A stretch of DNA of 64,000 nt, taken from the NCBI GenBank assembly GCA_016711405.1, contig JADJSZ010000013.1, forward strand, positions 1 to 64,000, given 5' to 3'. The notes below the pieces were generated by a model. That model was not told the origin of the DNA and ran no database searches. It saw nothing but the letters and a program-made list of their open reading frames with translations. Position numbers and translations under genes: made by a program. Below, piece by piece: positions 61,027 through 64,000 of the stretch (position 1 is its first letter; the number at the start of each line of letters is the position of its first letter). Origin of the DNA: Candidatus Hadersleviella danica (GTDB taxonomy: Bacteria > Chloroflexota > Anaerolineae > Promineifilales > Promineifilaceae).

Positions 61027-64000
61027 GCTAACAGTTCCCAACACAGCCACATCCCCCCCGCCCAACACCCCCAACCTCGGGTAGGTTTCCCCCACCACCT
61101 CATACAACCCAGCCACCAGTGCAAACTCCCCTGCAGGCACATCGGCCAGCGGCAAAAGTAGCTCATCGGCCACTATTTCGCCCGCCACCCATTGGCTGGT
61201 TGGGTAGGTGTTGTGGCGGGGCATCCCATCGTGTTGGGCAAGGGGCTGGCCTGTGGCGGGGTCGAGCAGGTGGACAAAGTGGTGGTAATCGGCCATGCCC
61301 CCCTGCAACGCCTCCCAATAGAGGGTGAGGGCGAGGCCTTCGGCCGTTTCCTCGCGGGTGTAGCCGCGCAACGCAATCAGTGGCTCCCCTGCGGCCGACA
61401 CAAAAGTTGCTTCGGCGGGCGTAATGCCCGCTGGCAAGCTGAAATTGGGCTGGTGGGCGGCAAAGCGCAACCCGCCATCCGCCCCTTCTATCCACACGCC
61501 CAAGCGGCGGGTCAGGATGACCTCTTGGCTGGCGTGGTCGTAGAGGGTCACTGTTTGCACATAAGGGGGCGGGAACGGCCGTTCCTCAGGCAAGGGCAGG
61601 GGCAAGGCCACCCTATCCTGCACCCACTCCCCGGCGGGCCAGCCCACCGTTGGCAAATAGCCATAACCCGGCTGGCTATCAAACTGCGCCTGATGAAAGG
61701 GGATGCCCGTCTCGCTGGTTAGCCGCCACGACGTTTTGTAGCTTTCGCCCAGCGGCCGTGCCGTGAACCACGCCACGGTCATATCCAGCACGGTGGGGGT
61801 GCGTTGGCTGGCTTGCACGGGGCGCCCCTCGAGCGGGGTGGTGGGGGCTGGTTCGGCCGCCGAGGGGGCGGCGACGACCCGAATGGGGGGCAAACTAAGC
61901 GGCGCACGCGGTCTGCCAGCAGGGGTCAGCGGCCGTGTCTGCCCATCTGCCCACAAAATTTGGGGGAAATACAAACCCGCTGGGGTATTGGCGGGAATTT
62001 GGATCTGCATGAGATGGGCCCAGACATTTAATTCGGCCGTGGTTTGGGCAATGGGAGCTACATCATTGTAAAAATAAGTTGCGGGGGTGGTGAGGGCAAT
62101 GGTGACAAAGGTGTTCGCTTGTTCGGGAAGCTCAGTCCAAAACAGTGTCAATTCCAGCGCGTCGCCAGCGAGAATGGCTTGGCTGTTATCGTATTCGTAG
62201 CGCATCAAATGGGCCCCATTTGTAAAGGCAATGCCTTCCCGTGGAGCGTGCAAGTAGCCCATCTCCCCAAAATCTTGGCTGAGATTTCCGAGAGGCGCGG
62301 CCGTTTGTCGCCCATCCCACCAACCCAAAGCGACTAAGCCCAGTAGGGCAAAAATAGCCAAATCGAACGCCAAGGGAGAGATATAAAAGTGAAAGCCACG
62401 TTTGGGTTGCCGCCGAAACCACACCACGCCATAGCCCAACATGCCCAAAACAGCCAACAAGCTGATGAGTTCGGCCGCAAGGCGCGTGGGGGTGCGCCGG
62501 AAATTTAGGGTGAGGGTGTGGCTCCCCTCGGGCAAGGTGGCGGTGGCGAGGCCAGAGCCGCGTGCGGCCGTTAGTTCGATGGGTTGGCCAGCGGCCGTGG
62601 CCTCCCAGCCGAACCACAACATGAGTGGCAAAGTCAGGGTCGCCTCGGGGCTATCTACCACCACTTGCCAGACCTGTTTGTGGGTACGCTGGCTCGTGAG
62701 GGTGGCCTCGGCCGTGCCCGCCGTCACTTGCGCTCCCCACCGCTCGCCCGTGTTCAGCCATGCACTGCTCACGGGGCGGGGTTGCACGGCCGGGGTGAGG
62801 TATTCGTGGTTTATGGTCGTGCCGATGTTGCCCGTAAACCATTCATATTGGGCAATAGCCTCGGCCGTCACCGCTCCGTCCACAATGGGCAAATAATCGG
62901 GCCGCAAGCCCCCCAAACTAGTAATAGCCACCCCCACAATCACCCCTGCGGGCACGAGCCGCTTCACCCACGACCACTTGCCACTAACCACTAACCACTG
63001 CCCACTCACTCCCCCCACCAGCATGGCCCCAAAAAAGGCTTGGATGGACAAAAAGCGCCACGGAAACTGGGTAAAGGAAATGAGGGGCAGGTTATCCCAC
63101 ACGGGTTGGGAGAGGGGCATCATCATCAGGGTGGCGGCGGCCATGGCCAGCAGGGCGACGGCCGCCCAGCCCGCCCCCTCGCGGCGGCGGATGATGCTCC
63201 ACAGGCCGCCCATCACCCCCAGCCCCAGCAAAACAGCTTGCACCAGCCCCATGCGAAACGCTTGCAGGGCGTTGGTCTCGTAGCTAAACAGCAAACTGGT
63301 TTGGGCGAGTTCCGCAAGAGGACGGAAATGGCGGCTGTAGTGGAAATAATCGGCCGTGATGCCAGCCAACTGGGTGAACCCCTGTTCGGCCAAGGCGGGC
63401 CACCAAAACCCCGCCGAAAGAGCCAGCCCGAGCAAAGCTCCCCCAGCCAGCCGCCCCAGTGTGGCCAGCCGCACCCCCTTGCTTTGCCCTATCACCACCA
63501 ACCCCACCAGCAAGGCAAACGGGCTAAAGATGAGCGCCGAAATGTTGTGGCTGAGGAGCAAACCTGCATAAGCTAGTGCTAAGTAGAAAGTGCTGAGTGC
63601 TGAGTGCTGAGTCACCTCTGCACCCTCGCTCCTCTGCTCCTCCGCTCTTCTGCCCAATTTCGCCATCGCTAAAAGAACGAGCGGAAAAAACGCCATCGCC
63701 CAAAACTCGGCGATGGAATCGCCGCGCACGTAGACGTTGACGAGGTGGAAGGGGGCGAGGGTATAGACGGTCGAGCTGAGCAACGCGGCCGTGTCATTCC
63801 CCACCAGCGCTGGCCGAGCCGAAAAGTGCCCCACGCGGCCGTGAGAAACGCGGCCAACTGGCTCAACTGAAGTGCCCGCACCCAAGCTAAAAGCCCAGCA
63901 AGCGAAAAAGCAGGGCGATGTAGTAGGCGAGGGGGGCGTAGTAGTTGTAGAAGGGGTAGCCGTAGCCGTAATTGCTGTCTGGCATCCAGCGCACGGGAAA
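61021..64000 (-). CDS. Large PTPS-related membrane protein, partial, frameshifted near the window edge
   Basis: The main frame covers 954 residues to the stop at 61021. TVYTLAPFHLVNVYVRGDSI and AEFWAMAFFPLVLLAMAKLG are the hallmark of the 6-pyruvoyl-tetrahydropterin-synthase-related membrane family (large GT-C-like proteins). Ten or so helices are followed by soluble beta-domains to the end. Upstream, another frame (ALQLSQLAAFLTAAWGTFRL) and a third (FPVRWMPDSNYGYGYPFYNY, YAPLAYYIALLFRLLGF) continue to the window edge, so two indels lie near 63800 and 63890 and the N-terminus is outside. A loop contains AEEQRSEGAEVTQHSALST, translated from GCTGAGT and CTCCTCT repeats. Probably acts in cell-envelope glycan assembly. 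Confidence 0.8.
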   Translation of the reverse strand, partial: FPCAGCQTAITATATPSTTTTPPSPTTSPCFFACWAFSLGAGTSVEPVGRVSHGRVGHFSARPALVGNDTAALLSSTVYTLAPFHLVNVYVRGDSIAEFWAMAFFPLVLLAMAKLGRRAEEQRSEGAEVTQHSALSTFYLALAYAGLLLSHNISALIFSPFALLVGLVVIGQSKGVRLATLGRLAGGALLGLALSAGFWWPALAEQGFTQLAGITADYFHYSRHFRPLAELAQTSLLFSYETNALQAFRMGLVQAVLLGLGVMGGLWSIIRRREGAGWAAVALLAMAAATLMMMPLSQPVWDNLPLISFTQFPWRFLSIQAFFGAMLVGGVSGQWLVVSGKWSWVKRLVPAGVIVGVAITSLGGLRPDYLPIVDGAVTAEAIAQYEWFTGNIGTTINHEYLTPAVQPRPVSSAWLNTGERWGAQVTAGTAEATLTSQRTHKQVWQVVVDSPEATLTLPLMLWFGWEATAAGQPIELTAARGSGLATATLPEGSHTLTLNFRRTPTRLAAELISLLAVLGMLGYGVVWFRRQPKRGFHFYISPLAFDLAIFALLGLVALGWWDGRQTAAPLGNLSQDFGEMGYLHAPREGIAFTNGAHLMRYEYDNSQAILAGDALELTLFWTELPEQANTFVTIALTTPATYFYNDVAPIAQTTAELNVWAHLMQIQIPANTPAGLYFPQILWADGQTRPLTPAGRPRAPLSLPPIRVVAAPSAAEPAPTTPLEGRPVQASQRTPTVLDMTVAWFTARPLGESYKTSWRLTSETGIPFHQAQFDSQPGYGYLPTVGWPAGEWVQDRVALPLPLPEERPFPPPYVQTVTLYDHASQEVILTRRLGVWIEGADGGLRFAAHQPNFSLPAGITPAEATFVSAAGEPLIALRGYTREETAEGLALTLYWEALQGGMADYHHFVHLLDPATGQPLAQHDGMPRHNTYPTSQWVAGEIVADELLLPLADVPAGEFALVAGLYEVVGETYPRLGVLGGGDVAVLGTVSK

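Overview
The window looks like a chromosomal segment of a Chloroflexota bacterium, most likely class Anaerolineae. This is inferred from gene content: an XPB-helicase-associated-domain protein, CpXC, DUF4926 and DUF4956 proteins, large secreted DNRLRE/malectin-like proteins, many PAS/GAF histidine kinases and long tandem-domain phosphofructokinase. DNA is about 55% G+C by eye. Two sequence habits run through it. The palindrome CGGCCG (often ACGGCCGT) occurs several times per kb, inside genes as well as between them. Intergenic spaces are filled with heptamer-like tandem repeats, often arranged as long hairpins, and in many genes these run right up to the start codon in place of a Shine-Dalgarno site.

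Layout. 1-5600: ybaB-recR, a membrane protein, an XPB-like helicase-domain protein, a VOC protein, a small zinc-ribbon-like protein, DUF4260 and a TetR regulator. Sequence quality is poor here: two G/C homopolymer blocks (about 880-1140 and 4690-4833) and frameshifts in nearly every gene. 5.7-13 kb: S9 peptidase, then on the minus strand an rplU-rpmA-rpmE operon (with an unusual L31) plus tdk, then DUF4956 and CotH on the plus strand and Nif3 on the minus strand. 13.3-19.3 kb: two secreted multidomain proteins sharing DNRLRE and malectin-like modules. 19.5-34 kb: three large histidine kinases, a YbaK deacylase, a small phosphatase, an EAD-like adaptor, a GNAT/cNMP-like protein, DUF4926, CpXC, cytidine deaminase, a GlmU-like nucleotidyltransferase and tRNA-Gln. 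34-45 kb: HIT, gamma-glutamylcyclotransferase-like protein, tandem PFK, two glycosyltransferase-39-like membrane proteins, tRNA-His, a CBM48 protein, pdxH and an HtrA-type lipoprotein protease. 45-52 kb: two paralogous membrane proteins with lgt, an esterase, CIRCE-dnaK-dnaJ and a broken old-yellow-enzyme gene. 52.5-64 kb: degenerate tyrosine recombinase, broken GMC oxidoreductase, methyltransferase, an AT-rich VapBC-type module, MiaB (frameshifted), a LuxR-HTH membrane protein, an HprK-like kinase and a giant membrane protein running off the end.

Many apparent pseudogenes need only one base added or removed, often in a homopolymer, to restore a full family alignment (cdd, the antitoxin, htrA, the second secreted protein, the 21.9 kb kinase). 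I therefore read most frameshifts as sequence errors, not decay.

No rRNA, CRISPR array, prophage or complete insertion sequence was seen. The observations most worth following are the CGGCCG excess, the repeat-built hairpins (two copies of one show compensatory changes), the L31/alpha-CTD-like fusion, the eukaryote-like tandem PFK and the orphan EAD-like adaptor.
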